A DNA stretch of 64,000 nt. Origin: AV69 sp036498205. GTDB lineage: Bacteria > Verrucomicrobiota > Verrucomicrobiia > Chthoniobacterales > UBA10450. Positions 9,028 to 17,666 of the stretch are shown one piece after another (the first letter of the stretch is position 1; each line of letters opens with the position of its first letter). The stretch spans positions 1-64,000 of the forward strand of contig DASXIC010000094.1 in the NCBI GenBank assembly GCA_036498205.1, in the 5' to 3' direction. The notes under the pieces are model-generated. The model was not told the origin of the DNA. It saw only the letters and a list, made by a program, of their open reading frames with translations, and made no database searches. The translations under genes were made by a program, and so were the position numbers.

Positions 9028-10515
9028 ATGAAAAAACTCCTTTCCTCCGCGCTTATTATTTTCTGTTCCGCGATTGCATCCTTTGCGCAGAACGCTTCCC
9101 ATAATCCGACCTGGTGGGATAAGTACACCTATCTTGCGAAAAATGGGCCGCTCGGCGAGGGCGGCTCAACGTCCTCAATCAGCTTCGGCAGCAATGTCGA
9201 TCTCTCGAATGAGTGTGGGCCACAAAGCGAAACCTTCATCACTTTGAACACGCGTGCGCCCAAAATGCTCGCCGCGGGCTCAAACGAGATTTTTCGCCTG
9301 CCCATGCGCGGCTACTTTTCTGGAAATGGTGGCTCCAGTTGGGGCGGGGTGGATTTGCCGCTTCCGCCGATCAATGGCACAAACGGCATCAACTTCGGAT
9401 CGGATCCCAGTTTGACCTTCGATAGCCAGGGCAATGTTTTCTACGGTTACATAGTGATCTTCTTTGGGAACGGTTCGGGCGTCAACGGCACGCAAATGGC
9501 AGTGGCGCGATCGATCGACGGCGGAAAAAGTTATCCCAGCGTGGCATTCTTCGGGTTTGAGGGCGGTTCGAATCATTTCAATGATAAACCGATGATCACT
9601 GCGGACATAAACCAGAACAGCGCGTTCCAGGATAATATTTATATCGCCTGGGATGCGGCGGCCGGAGGATCGACTGGCGGGGGAGTCCGTCTCGCGACTT
9701 CAACTGATCATGGGGCAACTTTCACAATCCAGCGTGTAGACGATCCAAACGGTCCTGGCCGTTCCATCGGCGCTTCTCCCGCCATCGGCCCCAAGGGCGA
9801 GGTTTATGTGGCATGGAACGATTATGCAGCGAACGCGATTGTCTTTAACCGCTCGTTCGATGGTGGAAAAAGATGGGATAATCCGCGCACAATCTCCACC
9901 AAAAGCATCTCGTTTGATATCGGTATTCCGGCCGAATCATTTCGACGTGCGCTGGTCTATCCCTCCCTCGATGTCGATCGGTCCAAGGGCGCGCACCAAG
10001 GGCGGATTTACGCCTCCTGGATGGATCTGACTCCAGCCGGAACGACCGACATTTTCATCTCCTATTCTGACGATTATGGGAGGAATTGGTCGGCACCGAC
10101 TCCGGTTACCGATCAGCTTTCATTTCCGGTCGACCGATTTAATCACTGGATGTCAGTAGATTCCGTGACCGGCGAAGTAAACGTGGCATTTTACGATACT
10201 CGAAATGACACGACCGGTCAGCGATACATGACGGATTACTATCTTGCGCAATCCAAGGACGGCGGCCAAACCTGGTCGTCTCCGGATGTTCGGGTAAGTA
10301 ATGTCAGTTCAAATGAGCATGACTGCGGCGGAGTGTTTCCCTGTTCCGGAATCAACTACGGAAATCAACAAGGCGATTATGAAGGTCTAGTTTCCTTCAA
10401 CGGCGTATCCTATCCGATTTGGACAGATAGTCGGAGGCAGACTGACACGATAACGGGTTGCAGCCGTAACCTGGCGATGGAAGAGGTCTTTTCGGCCAAG
10501 GTTAACCCGCATTAA
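9028..10515 (+). CDS. Secreted Asp-box (BNR) repeat protein, sialidase-like propeller
   Basis: A 495-residue exported protein whose true start is the ATG at 9028, followed by a classical signal peptide (MKKLLSSALIIFCSAIASFAQ). The mature part has repeated Asp-boxes of the form S-x-D-x-G-x-x-W: SIDGGKSY, STDHGATF, SFDGGKRWDN, SDDYGRNWSA and SKDGGQTWSS. This indicates a six-bladed sialidase-type beta-propeller. The arginine triad and Tyr/Glu pair of true sialidases cannot be assigned by eye, so enzymatic activity is not claimed. Proteins of this type are often extracellular glycan- or protein-binding propellers. A reading frame opens upstream to 8872 but has no export signal. Confidence 0.8.
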   Translation: MKKLLSSALIIFCSAIASFAQNASHNPTWWDKYTYLAKNGPLGEGGSTSSISFGSNVDLSNECGPQSETFITLNTRAPKMLAAGSNEIFRLPMRGYFSGNGGSSWGGVDLPLPPINGTNGINFGSDPSLTFDSQGNVFYGYIVIFFGNGSGVNGTQMAVARSIDGGKSYPSVAFFGFEGGSNHFNDKPMITADINQNSAFQDNIYIAWDAAAGGSTGGGVRLATSTDHGATFTIQRVDDPNGPGRSIGASPAIGPKGEVYVAWNDYAANAIVFNRSFDGGKRWDNPRTISTKSISFDIGIPAESFRRALVYPSLDVDRSKGAHQGRIYASWMDLTPAGTTDIFISYSDDYGRNWSAPTPVTDQLSFPVDRFNHWMSVDSVTGEVNVAFYDTRNDTTGQRYMTDYYLAQSKDGGQTWSSPDVRVSNVSSNEHDCGGVFPCSGINYGNQQGDYEGLVSFNGVSYPIWTDSRRQTDTITGCSRNLAMEEVFSAKVNPH

Positions 10516-10702
10516 GGAATCAGTTAGACTGGCGGAAATAGAAATCACAATAACTACTGTTGTGAATATTTAGGTTGCTGGAGTTTAATTTCAGGCTTCC
10601 GAGTGTCGATCTTCGGAAAAGGCCACAAGCAGGCCCTCGCCGACTATTTGTTTTTACCGCGAGCGCTTCACAAAATCCGACACTGGGTGACAAAAACGCG
10701 GC

Positions 10703-12076
10703 ATGCCTGACGAAAGTCCCAATCCTGTCGCTACCAACATACGCTCCGAGGAGCCATCGCTTGCCCGTCGATTAGGGACATTTGACGCGACGATGATTGT
10801 AATGGGTGGAATCATCGGCGCGGGAATTTTCGTCAATCCATCCGTTGTCGCGCAGCGGGTACATACATCCTCGCTTGTCATTTGTGTTTGGTTGATTGGC
10901 GGCCTCATTGCATTGATCGGTGCCTTCGTTTATGCCGAGCTCGCCGCGTTGCGCCCCGGCATCGGAGGACAATATGCCTATCTGCGTGATGCCTACCATC
11001 CTATGGTGGCGTTCTTGTATGGATGGACCCTGCTTCTGGTAGTTCAAACCGGTGGCATGGCAGGTGCGGCCATAATCTTCGGCCGTTACTTTCGCGAGTT
11101 GTCCGGCTGGGGGCTTCCGGAGCAGGTGACAGCAACTTTAGCTTTGCTAATTCTGACCGTGATCAACTGCTTTGGTGTCCGTGCCGGAAGTAATGTCCAA
11201 AACGCATTGATGATAACTAAGGTGGCGGCCATAGCATTGTTGATCCTGGCGGGTCTTTCGACGGCGCGCGCGCCTGCAACTATTTCACACCTAAGTAACG
11301 GAACCAGCGGATTGGCGGAGTTTGGCGCAGCGATGGTGCCGGTCATCTTTGCCTACGGAGGCTGGCAGACCGCCACCTTTGTCAGCGGCGAAATGCGCGA
11401 CCCAACTCGGAATTTGCCGAAAGGACTCTTTCTTGGCGTGTCTGGAGTGATTATCCTTTATCTGCTGGTGAATTACGCCTGTCTGCGAGTTTTGGGGCTG
11501 GGCGGCCTTGCCGCTACACTCACGCCAGCTTCAGAGGTAATGGGGCGAGCGTGGCCCGGGGTGGGAGCAAAACTTATTGCCTGCGGGATCGCGATCTCGA
11601 CCGTTGGCTTTTTGAGTCAGAGCATTCTGACTGCTCCGCGGGTGTATTATGCCATGGCGCGTGACCGTGTTTTCTTTAGGACGGTCGGCCACCTCGATCG
11701 AAGGACAAAAGCGCCGGTTATGGCAATCATACTGCAGGGCGTATGGGCGGCTATCGTGGCATTGACCGGAAAATATGAGCAGATTCTTAATTATGTAGTT
11801 ACGATCGATGTTCTTTTCTTCGGATTGACCGGTGCGTCTCTGTTCGTTTTCCGGGCTCGGGCCCGCCGCGAAAATGTAGCTAGCGGACATTTTGCGCGAG
11901 TACCGCTGCATCCAATTACGACGAGCCTGTTTGTCGTGACCTGCTGGGCGGTGGCTGTTAGTACTCTGGTGCAGTATCCGAAAAACGCAGGAATAGGAGT
12001 CGCAATTCTTGCCCTTGGTGCGCTCATTTATCCGCTCTGGCACAGCCGCGCCACTCCTGGAAAGGCTAAAGATTAG
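10703..12076 (+). CDS. APC-family amino-acid permease
   Basis: A 457-residue inner-membrane transporter with about 12 membrane segments. The first segment carries the APC substrate-binding signature GGIIGAGIFVNPS (about residues 35-47), and a later one has FAYGGWQTATFVSGEMRDPTRNLPKG, typical of the LAT/SteT-like amino-acid exchangers. Such proteins import or exchange neutral amino acids, but the substrate here is unknown. The TAG stop overlaps the TAA stop of the convergent small gene by four bases (TTAG). Confidence 0.9.
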   Translation: MPDESPNPVATNIRSEEPSLARRLGTFDATMIVMGGIIGAGIFVNPSVVAQRVHTSSLVICVWLIGGLIALIGAFVYAELAALRPGIGGQYAYLRDAYHPMVAFLYGWTLLLVVQTGGMAGAAIIFGRYFRELSGWGLPEQVTATLALLILTVINCFGVRAGSNVQNALMITKVAAIALLILAGLSTARAPATISHLSNGTSGLAEFGAAMVPVIFAYGGWQTATFVSGEMRDPTRNLPKGLFLGVSGVIILYLLVNYACLRVLGLGGLAATLTPASEVMGRAWPGVGAKLIACGIAISTVGFLSQSILTAPRVYYAMARDRVFFRTVGHLDRRTKAPVMAIILQGVWAAIVALTGKYEQILNYVVTIDVLFFGLTGASLFVFRARARRENVASGHFARVPLHPITTSLFVVTCWAVAVSTLVQYPKNAGIGVAILALGALIYPLWHSRATPGKAKD

Positions 12077-12234
12077 CTGCCCGGTCGATTCTTCTTCGCC
12101 GCCTTTGCTCCTTCCTTTCCAAGCGCGGAGCGGGTCTTTCGTGAAAGATGTGAGATTGTGCGCTTCCTCTTTGCGGCAGTGGACGCTTTCTTGATATTTC
12201 TTCGTGCGGCGGCGCGTTGTTTGGTCGAGGCCAT
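12073..12234 (-). CDS. Small Lys/Arg-rich protein (53 aa)
   Basis: An ATG at 12234 opens a 53-residue frame that starts MASTKQRAAARRNIKKA and continues with TISHLSRKTRSALGKEGAKAA. It is extremely basic and alanine-rich, with one predicted helix. I recall very similar short proteins of the form TKQRAAARRNxKKA...KRTIAHLPxxTRxALGKxGA in soil Acidobacteria and Verrucomicrobiota, usually beside other basic small genes as here. The role is unknown; nucleic-acid binding is the natural guess. It ends in a four-base TTAG overlap with the permease stop codon. Confidence 0.7.
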   Translation of the reverse strand: MASTKQRAAARRNIKKASTAAKRKRTISHLSRKTRSALGKEGAKAAKKNRPGS

Positions 12235-12248
12235 ATGGATCGGCGTGC

Positions 12249-12698
12249 TCAACTATTTTTCCGTCGTGTGCGGGCTGCTTTTTTTGCGGCTCGGGAACGA
12301 TCGGCCTTACTCCGGTGGTGCGCGGCGGAACGCGCTTGTCGAGACAACGCTCGATGCGAAGCCGCAGAACGCGGCTCACGCTTGAGCGCCTTTTTCACCG
12401 CTCGCGAACGAGTTGGTGACGGTTTACGACTTTTGGAAGTCTGAGCTTTTTTCAGGTCCCGCGTCGCTTGTTTTCTGATTCGCGTCGAGGTTCCTTTCTT
12501 TGGCGGCGGCAGTCGCACTCCGGCGCGGCGCGCCTTGGACAAACCGATTGCAATCGCCTGTTTGGACGAGCGCGCGCCATGTTTTCCTTCTCTAATGTGG
12601 TCCATCTCTTCGCGTACAAATTCCCCTGCTTGTGTCGAAGGCGATTTGCCCTCCCGGGCATCTTGTCGTGCGCGCTCGATTGTTTCTTGTTCCGGCAT
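12249..12698 (-). CDS. DUF6496-like protein with histone H1-like basic tail
   Basis: A 149-residue protein in two parts. Residues 1-65 (MPEQETIERARQ, then STQAGEFVREEMDHIREGKHGARSSKQAIAIGLSKARRAGV) match a small bacterial domain I know as DUF6496. The remaining half is a low-complexity tail of Lys, Arg, Ser and Ala with SPTRS- and AKKAART-type repeats, like bacterial histone H1 analogues. The ATG at 12698 is chosen because the domain begins there; a frame open to 12812 adds unrelated residues. It lies 14 bases upstream of the other basic gene on the same strand, so the two are probably co-transcribed. Nucleoid binding is an inference from composition. Confidence 0.75.
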   Translation of the reverse strand: MPEQETIERARQDAREGKSPSTQAGEFVREEMDHIREGKHGARSSKQAIAIGLSKARRAGVRLPPPKKGTSTRIRKQATRDLKKAQTSKSRKPSPTRSRAVKKALKREPRSAASHRALSRQARSAAHHRSKADRSRAAKKAARTRRKNS

Positions 12699-12843
12699 AT
12701 TAAAAACATTTCGCTCGAAAATTCGCCGGTGGACGTGCATATGACCTAGGCGAAGGTGATCTTCGGCCGCGAAATTAAGGTCTGGGGTTCCTTGACTCGA
12801 ACGGGCAGGCACGCATTTTTGTTCTGACTCGATTGCACTAAGA

Positions 12844-13089
12844 TTGAATGCGCTGCCAAACGGATTGTCGCAGGTCCTTCTCGATCAACCCGAGACGGGC
12901 GACGAGTTGCATGTGGTATCCGTAACCCTAAAGGACGGCCGCGTTTTTGAGGATGTCGCCATCTCGCAATGCTCAATCGTCGCAGCAGTTCGCGGGCAGG
13001 CGTATGTTCCGTTTGATGGGCGCGACGTAGTAAAGCTGGAAGTGACACATCGGCGCTGGGGCTTTGCTCGTCGGCCGATCCAGCCCTGA
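12844..13089 (+). CDS. Small conserved-looking protein of unknown function
   Basis: An 81-residue frame with regular beta-strand pattern: VVSVTLKDGRVFEDVAISQCSIVA followed by VPFDGRDVVKLEVTH. The core 'LKDGRxFxxVxI ... IxxVxG ... VPFxxxDIVxLxVTH' recalls short Sm-like or DUF-type proteins seen in soil bacteria, but I cannot name the family. No strong ribosome binding site is seen. It is divergent from the basic gene pair and lies 45 bases upstream of the M28 peptidase. Confidence 0.6.
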   Translation: MNALPNGLSQVLLDQPETGDELHVVSVTLKDGRVFEDVAISQCSIVAAVRGQAYVPFDGRDVVKLEVTHRRWGFARRPIQP

Positions 13090-13134
13090 TCCAACGCGGA
13101 TTTGCCCTTCGCTCGACAAACGCGAAAATCCTAG

Positions 13135-14613
13135 ATGGATCGCGCCATTTGCCATTGGAACCGATTTGCTATCGCCGTCGGATTTCTCGCTACGACGCTG
13201 CTTGCGCAATCGCCCAATACGGAAAAAACGTCAGGTGCCGCGCCTACGCCGACCGCTACGCCGATCGTTTTTTCCGAGCAGACCCTGACCGATTTGAAAC
13301 GATTGCAGAAAGCGGCCTTAAGCAGTGACTATGCATATGGGGAAGTAGCGCATCTCGCTAATAACATCGGCGGGCGTCTGACAGGGTCGGCGCAGGCTGC
13401 GAAAGCAGTCGAATACGTTGCCGGCGAAATGAGAGCGCTTGGTTGCGACGTGCAGCTCGAAAAGGTCGTGGTCCCGCACTGGATACGAGGGGAGGAAAAC
13501 GCGTCGCTCACTGAGTTTCCCGGTCAAGCCTCTAACACGACGCAGAAAATTGTCCTGACCGCCCTCGGAGCCAGCGTTGCGACTCCGCCTCAGGGGATCA
13601 CGGCCGACGTCATCTCCGTCTCCGACTTCGATGAATTGAAATCGCTCAACCGCAATCAAGTTGAGGGCAGGATTGTGTTATTTAATCACTCTTTTGACAA
13701 ACAGATGGCCGCGCAAGGCCGAGGCGGCGAAGCATACGGTCAAGCAGTAGTCTATCGCAGCGACGGTCCGAGCGCGGCGGCTAAACTCGGAGCGATCGCC
13801 TGCCTCGTTCGCTCGGTTGGCGGCGCGGATTACCGGATTCCTCACACTGGCCAAACGAAATATGAGAGTGGCGTTATGCAAATTCCAGCTGCGGCGATAA
13901 CCGCCGAAGACGCAGACCTTATCACGTCACTGACCCGGGAAGGGCCGGTAAAAATGAAGCTCGTCCTTACTCCGCAAACATTGCCGGACGTGGAAAGCGC
14001 GAATGTGATCGCCGATATCAGGGGGAGGGAACATCCCGAACAGATTATCGTTGTTTCAGGTCATCTCGATTCGTGGGACCTCGGAACAGGCGCGATTGAC
14101 GATGGCGCTGGTGTCGCTGTTTCCATGGAAGCAGCGCACCTGATTCAGCAACTGGGGCTTAAACCAAAACGAACAATTCGCGTCATCGCTTGGATGAATG
14201 AGGAGAACGGGTCGGCTGGCAGCAGGACCTACGCAAAAGAACATTCGGGCGAATTCGCCAATCATTTTGCCGCGATCGAAACCGATGGAGGGGCAGGTCA
14301 CCCGCTTGGGATTAACCTGAAAACGAAGCCGGAGGTGAAAGCGATGTTCTCTCCGGTAGCAAACACACTGCAACAATCGGGCGCAGGCATTCTTAATTTC
14401 ATCGAACATGCCGGCGCCGACATTGAACCCATGGAAAAAGCTGGTGTACCCGCATTCTCCCCGATTCAAGACAGCCGTTCTTATTTTAACTATCATCACA
14501 CCGCTGCTGACACTTTGGATAAGATTGTTCCGCGCGAACTGAAGGAAAACGCAGCCGTCGTGGCGGTATTGACCTATGCACTGGCGAATATGGAGCAGCC
14601 GCTGCCGCGCTAG
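13135..14613 (+). CDS. Secreted M28 metallopeptidase (carboxypeptidase Q-like)
   Basis: A 492-residue exported di-zinc peptidase. It has an N-terminal signal peptide (to about residue 24), a Pro/Thr-rich linker, an inserted PA-like domain (about residues 130-280) and the M28 catalytic domain from about residue 285. Expected ligands are visible in order: H310 in VVSGHLDSWD, the Asp in AIDDGAGVA, the E356/E357 pair in WMNEENGSAGS, D384 in ETDGG and the His pair near 454 in FNYHHTAADT. The layout matches plasma glutamate carboxypeptidase/CPQ-type aminopeptidases, which trim peptides in the periplasm or outside the cell. It stands alone, before mrp on the same strand. Confidence 0.92.
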   Translation: MDRAICHWNRFAIAVGFLATTLLAQSPNTEKTSGAAPTPTATPIVFSEQTLTDLKRLQKAALSSDYAYGEVAHLANNIGGRLTGSAQAAKAVEYVAGEMRALGCDVQLEKVVVPHWIRGEENASLTEFPGQASNTTQKIVLTALGASVATPPQGITADVISVSDFDELKSLNRNQVEGRIVLFNHSFDKQMAAQGRGGEAYGQAVVYRSDGPSAAAKLGAIACLVRSVGGADYRIPHTGQTKYESGVMQIPAAAITAEDADLITSLTREGPVKMKLVLTPQTLPDVESANVIADIRGREHPEQIIVVSGHLDSWDLGTGAIDDGAGVAVSMEAAHLIQQLGLKPKRTIRVIAWMNEENGSAGSRTYAKEHSGEFANHFAAIETDGGAGHPLGINLKTKPEVKAMFSPVANTLQQSGAGILNFIEHAGADIEPMEKAGVPAFSPIQDSRSYFNYHHTAADTLDKIVPRELKENAAVVAVLTYALANMEQPLPR

Positions 14614-14694
14614 AGAGTTTGTTCTCGCGCTGTAATTCTCGGAGTCGGGTTAAGCCTTTGCGCCTTTCTTTACCAGGAGCAAGGAGCGATTAAC

Positions 14695-15771
14695 TTGGTC
14701 GCTCGCATGGCAGTCACGGAAGAGCAGATCAGGGATGCGTTGAAAACGGTGAAATATCCGGGCTTCACTCGCGACATTGTCTCCTTCGGTTTGGTAAAGC
14801 GGATTGAAACAACGAATGGAGATATACTGGTGCAATTAATCCTTAGCACCAATGATGCGGCGGTTCCGCGCGCGATCAAAAGTGAGGCGGAACAGGCGCT
14901 GCGTACAATACCCGGCGTCCGGGAGGCAAAGGTCCTGATCGACATTCACGCGCCCCCGGCAGGCGTGGGAAATTCCGGAGTGGGTGCGACGCGCATTCCG
15001 GGAATCAAGAACATTATCGCAATTGCCAGCGGAAAGGGCGGCGTTGGCAAATCGACCGTGGCCGCAAACCTGGCCATCGCCTTTCACAATGAAGGCGCGC
15101 AAGTGGGGCTTTGCGATTGCGACATCTACGGTCCAAGCATTTCGCTCATGTTTGGCTCAAGGGAGCGCCCGATGGCGACTGAGGAAAATCGGATCGTTCC
15201 GGTCGAACAATACGGCGTCCGCTTGATGTCGATGGGATTTCTTCTCGATGACACCGCGCCTGCGATCTTACGTGGACCGATGGTGACGCGGTATACTCAG
15301 CAATTCTTGCGGCAGGTAGAATGGGGGGAACTGGATGTCCTTGTGCTCGATCTGCCACCCGGTACGGGGGACATTCAACTTACGATTGTACAAACGGTCG
15401 CCCTGGCCGGTGCGGTTATCGTCACAACCCCACAGGAAGTCGCGCTGATTGATGCCCGGAAGGCTGCCTCGATGTTCGAGAAAGTGAATGTGCCGGTTTT
15501 GGGGTTGATCGAAAACATGAGCTATTTTATTTCGCCGTCGGACCAAAAACGGTACGATATTTTTGGCAGTGGCGGTGGGCAGCGAGAAGCGAAACGTTTG
15601 CGCGTGCCGCTGCTCGGGCAAATTCCAATTGATATCCCAACGCGCGAGGCCGGGGATCGCGGAATGCCGATCGCGGCGGAAGATCCCACTTCATTAGTGG
15701 GCGCTGAGTTTGGCCGTATTGCGGGCGGCTTACTGGTCCAATTAGGGCAGGCCGAATCGACACAGGGTTAA
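14695..15771 (+). CDS. mrp: Mrp/ApbC-type iron-sulfur carrier ATPase
   Basis: A 358-residue P-loop NTPase that loads Fe-S clusters onto target proteins. Residues 6-85 form an MIP18/DUF59 domain, and the deviant Walker A SGKGGVGKST spans 112-121. The VLDLPPGTGD and EVALIDARKA motifs follow. The TTG at 14695 is taken as start because AAGGAG sits eight bases before it; the ATG at 14707 would be too far away. At the place where ApbC/Nbp35 proteins carry CxxC (after ENMSYFI) this protein reads SPSD, with S280 and D283 instead of cysteines. It may be a Cys-less subtype. Confidence 0.95.
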   Translation: MVARMAVTEEQIRDALKTVKYPGFTRDIVSFGLVKRIETTNGDILVQLILSTNDAAVPRAIKSEAEQALRTIPGVREAKVLIDIHAPPAGVGNSGVGATRIPGIKNIIAIASGKGGVGKSTVAANLAIAFHNEGAQVGLCDCDIYGPSISLMFGSRERPMATEENRIVPVEQYGVRLMSMGFLLDDTAPAILRGPMVTRYTQQFLRQVEWGELDVLVLDLPPGTGDIQLTIVQTVALAGAVIVTTPQEVALIDARKAASMFEKVNVPVLGLIENMSYFISPSDQKRYDIFGSGGGQREAKRLRVPLLGQIPIDIPTREAGDRGMPIAAEDPTSLVGAEFGRIAGGLLVQLGQAESTQG

Positions 15772-15830
15772 ATAGGTATGGCCGATGCTACGTCAATCAA
15801 TGAGAGAAGATTGACCATTACCCTGTTTTT

Positions 15831-16073
15831 ATGGATAACACTACCGAGATGGTGTCCGAAGATCGATCGGAATTCGTCAAGAACTCCGTGCTCTACAAGG
15901 AATTTTTGGCCGAACGAGAAGAGATTCTGAAGCATAAATGGATCGAGAGCGAGAAAGCCGGAGCCGACATCGGATTCGAGAAGGCGCTGCTCGACTGGAT
16001 AGTTAAGCACCGTTCGAACTGGCGGCAAAAACGCTTGAAGGAGGGCCGGGCTTCGACCACCGTTGCCGGGTAA
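15831..16073 (+). CDS. Small charged helical protein of unknown function
   Basis: An 80-residue highly charged protein with the sequence core FVKNSVLYKEFLAEREEILKHKW followed by ADIGFEKALLDWIVKHRSNWR. I recall this pattern as a short conserved Verrucomicrobiota protein, but it has no named function. It is predicted to be two helices without membrane segments or cysteines. The ATG at 15831 lies 59 bases after mrp. Its stop codon is followed within 18 bases by the PyrR-binding loop of pyrR, so it may be cotranscribed with the pyrimidine genes. Confidence 0.75.
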   Translation: MDNTTEMVSEDRSEFVKNSVLYKEFLAEREEILKHKWIESEKAGADIGFEKALLDWIVKHRSNWRQKRLKEGRASTTVAG

Positions 16074-16090
16074 TTGCAGTTTTCCTTTAA

Positions 16091-16110
16091 GGCGATCCGG
16101 TGAGATCGCC
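16091..16110 (+). promoter_or_regulatory. PyrR-binding RNA loop in front of pyrR
   Basis: GGCGATC and GATCGCC form a perfect seven-pair stem enclosing CGGTGA. The strand reads TCCGGTGAG across the loop, matching the conserved UCCnGnGAG core of PyrR-binding hairpins. The stem ends directly before AAGGGAG, the ribosome binding site of pyrR at 16111-16117. No terminator/antiterminator pair is visible, so translational control of pyrR, and by coupling pyrB and pyrC, is more likely than attenuation, as described for mycobacterial pyrR. The identification rests on motif match and position. Confidence 0.75.
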
Positions 16111-16119
16111 AAGGGAGCC

Positions 16120-16686
16120 ATGACCAAATCAGATCCGACTGCTGAGTCCGCCGTCCTGGTGATGGACGCGGAGGCCATTCGTCGCGCGTTGCGACGAATC
16201 GCGCACGAAATTATTGAGCGGAATCCTGCACTGGCGCAGGTCATCCTTGCCGGAGTTCCATCCCGCGGAAATGAGATCGCGCGACGGATTGCCGACACGA
16301 TTTCGACAATTGAAAACGTAAAGATCGATGTGGGTGCGATTGACGTCGCGATGCACCGTGATGACGTCGGCACGCGAGCGGAGTTGCCGGTCGTTCAAGT
16401 CTCGCGCCTGCCTTTGCCGCTCGAAAGTCGGACCGTGATTATCGTAGATGACGTCCTCTTCACTGGTCGAACAGTGCGGGCCGCGATGGATGCTATCAGT
16501 TCTTTTGGACGCCCTGCGCGGGTCCAGCTGGCCACGCTGATCGACCGCGGCCATCGCGAATTGCCGATTCGGGCAGATTACGTCGGGAAAAATTTACCAA
16601 CCTCTGCCCGGGAGAAAGTACGGGTGCAATTAGGACCTGAAGCCGAAGCAGAAGGGGTCTGGCTGATTAAGGACGAGAAACCATGA
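16120..16686 (+). CDS. pyrR: Bifunctional pyr operon regulator / uracil phosphoribosyltransferase PyrR
   Basis: A 188-residue phosphoribosyltransferase-fold RNA-binding regulator that responds to UMP/UTP versus PRPP. The PRPP-binding signature TVIIVDDVLFTGRTVRAAM lies near residues 105-123, and the upstream basic segments (PSRGNEIARRI, VAMHRDD) agree with PyrR, not Upp. The ATG at 16120 follows AAGGGAG. A TTG at 16063 would read through the regulatory loop. It is the first gene of pyrR-pyrB-pyrC, overlapping pyrB by four bases (ATGA), so all three should be translated together and controlled by the hairpin beside its own start. Confidence 0.95.
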   Translation: MTKSDPTAESAVLVMDAEAIRRALRRIAHEIIERNPALAQVILAGVPSRGNEIARRIADTISTIENVKIDVGAIDVAMHRDDVGTRAELPVVQVSRLPLPLESRTVIIVDDVLFTGRTVRAAMDAISSFGRPARVQLATLIDRGHRELPIRADYVGKNLPTSAREKVRVQLGPEAEAEGVWLIKDEKP

Positions 16687-17666
16687 CACGAGCGCGTGAG
16701 AGTGAGCCGACTGTGGTCTCGAAGATCGAAACAAAAACCGATCTGCGATGGAACCGCAAGGATCTCCTTGGCTTGCGCGAGTTGTCCGCCGACGAAATTA
16801 ATTTCGTTCTCGATACCGCCGATGCGTTTAAACAAGTCGGGACGCGTGAAATAAAGAAGGTGCCGGCCTTGCGTGGCAAGACGCTGGTGAATTTCTTTGT
16901 CGAACCAAGCACTCGTACCCGCACCTCATTCGAGCTGGCGGCCTTTCGTCTGAGCGCCGACGTAATCAATATCTCGGCCTCGACCTCGAGTTTGACCAAG
17001 GGAGAAACCTTGAAGGATACCGCGAAGAATCTTGAAGCGTTGCACGCAGATATTCTTGTTTTGCGGCACGGCTCTGCGGGCGCGCCCCAATTTCTGGCCG
17101 AACGCCTGCAAACGAGCGTAATCAACGCCGGGGACGGTGCCCACGAACATCCAACCCAGGGGCTCCTTGATCTCTATACCATTCGAGAAAAAAGAGGTTC
17201 GGTAGATGGATTGCACGTCGCCATAATTGGCGACATTCTTTTTAGTCGGGTTGCGCGTTCGAACATTTTTGCTCTGACCAAGCTTGGTGCACGCGTCACG
17301 CTGGTCGGCCCCAGCACATTAGTGCCGTCGGAGTTCAGAAAGCTAGGAGTGAGGATCTCGCACCAACTCGACGAAGTGCTTCCAGAGGCTGATGTCGTCA
17401 ACCTTCTGCGCATCCAACATGAACGTCAGCGCAAAGAATATTTTCCCGGGATTGGCGAATACATCCGCCTTTTCGGTTTAACCAAGGAACGAGCCAGGCT
17501 CTTGAAGCCGGATTGTTTGATCATGCACCCCGGACCGATCAATCGCGGCGTCGAGATCGATAGCGAGTTGGCCGACGGAAATCAAAGCGTCATTCTCGAC
17601 CAAGTAACCAATGGTCTCGCCGTTCGAATGGCGGTCCTTTATCTCTGCGGAGGAATAGCGAGGTGA
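16683..17666 (+). CDS. pyrB: Aspartate carbamoyltransferase catalytic chain
   Basis: Forms N-carbamoyl-aspartate from carbamoyl phosphate and aspartate, the first committed step of UMP synthesis. The carbamoyl-phosphate loop STRTRTSFE is at residues 76-84, HPTQ occurs in EHPTQGLLDL, and the aspartate-binding LRIQHERQ and HPGPINRGVE segments are intact. At 327 residues it is of normal length with a slightly longer N-terminus. The dihydroorotase that follows is full length and no pyrI regulatory chain is present, as in class B or C aspartate transcarbamoylase systems. It overlaps pyrC by four bases (GTGA). Confidence 0.98.
   Translation: MTRARESEPTVVSKIETKTDLRWNRKDLLGLRELSADEINFVLDTADAFKQVGTREIKKVPALRGKTLVNFFVEPSTRTRTSFELAAFRLSADVINISASTSSLTKGETLKDTAKNLEALHADILVLRHGSAGAPQFLAERLQTSVINAGDGAHEHPTQGLLDLYTIREKRGSVDGLHVAIIGDILFSRVARSNIFALTKLGARVTLVGPSTLVPSEFRKLGVRISHQLDEVLPEADVVNLLRIQHERQRKEYFPGIGEYIRLFGLTKERARLLKPDCLIMHPGPINRGVEIDSELADGNQSVILDQVTNGLAVRMAVLYLCGGIAR

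Noticed and set aside
11531..12379. 282-codon reverse frame across the permease and the basic genes
   Set aside because: Composition follows the mirrored permease sequence, and it conflicts with the better supported 53-residue gene and the DUF6496-like gene.
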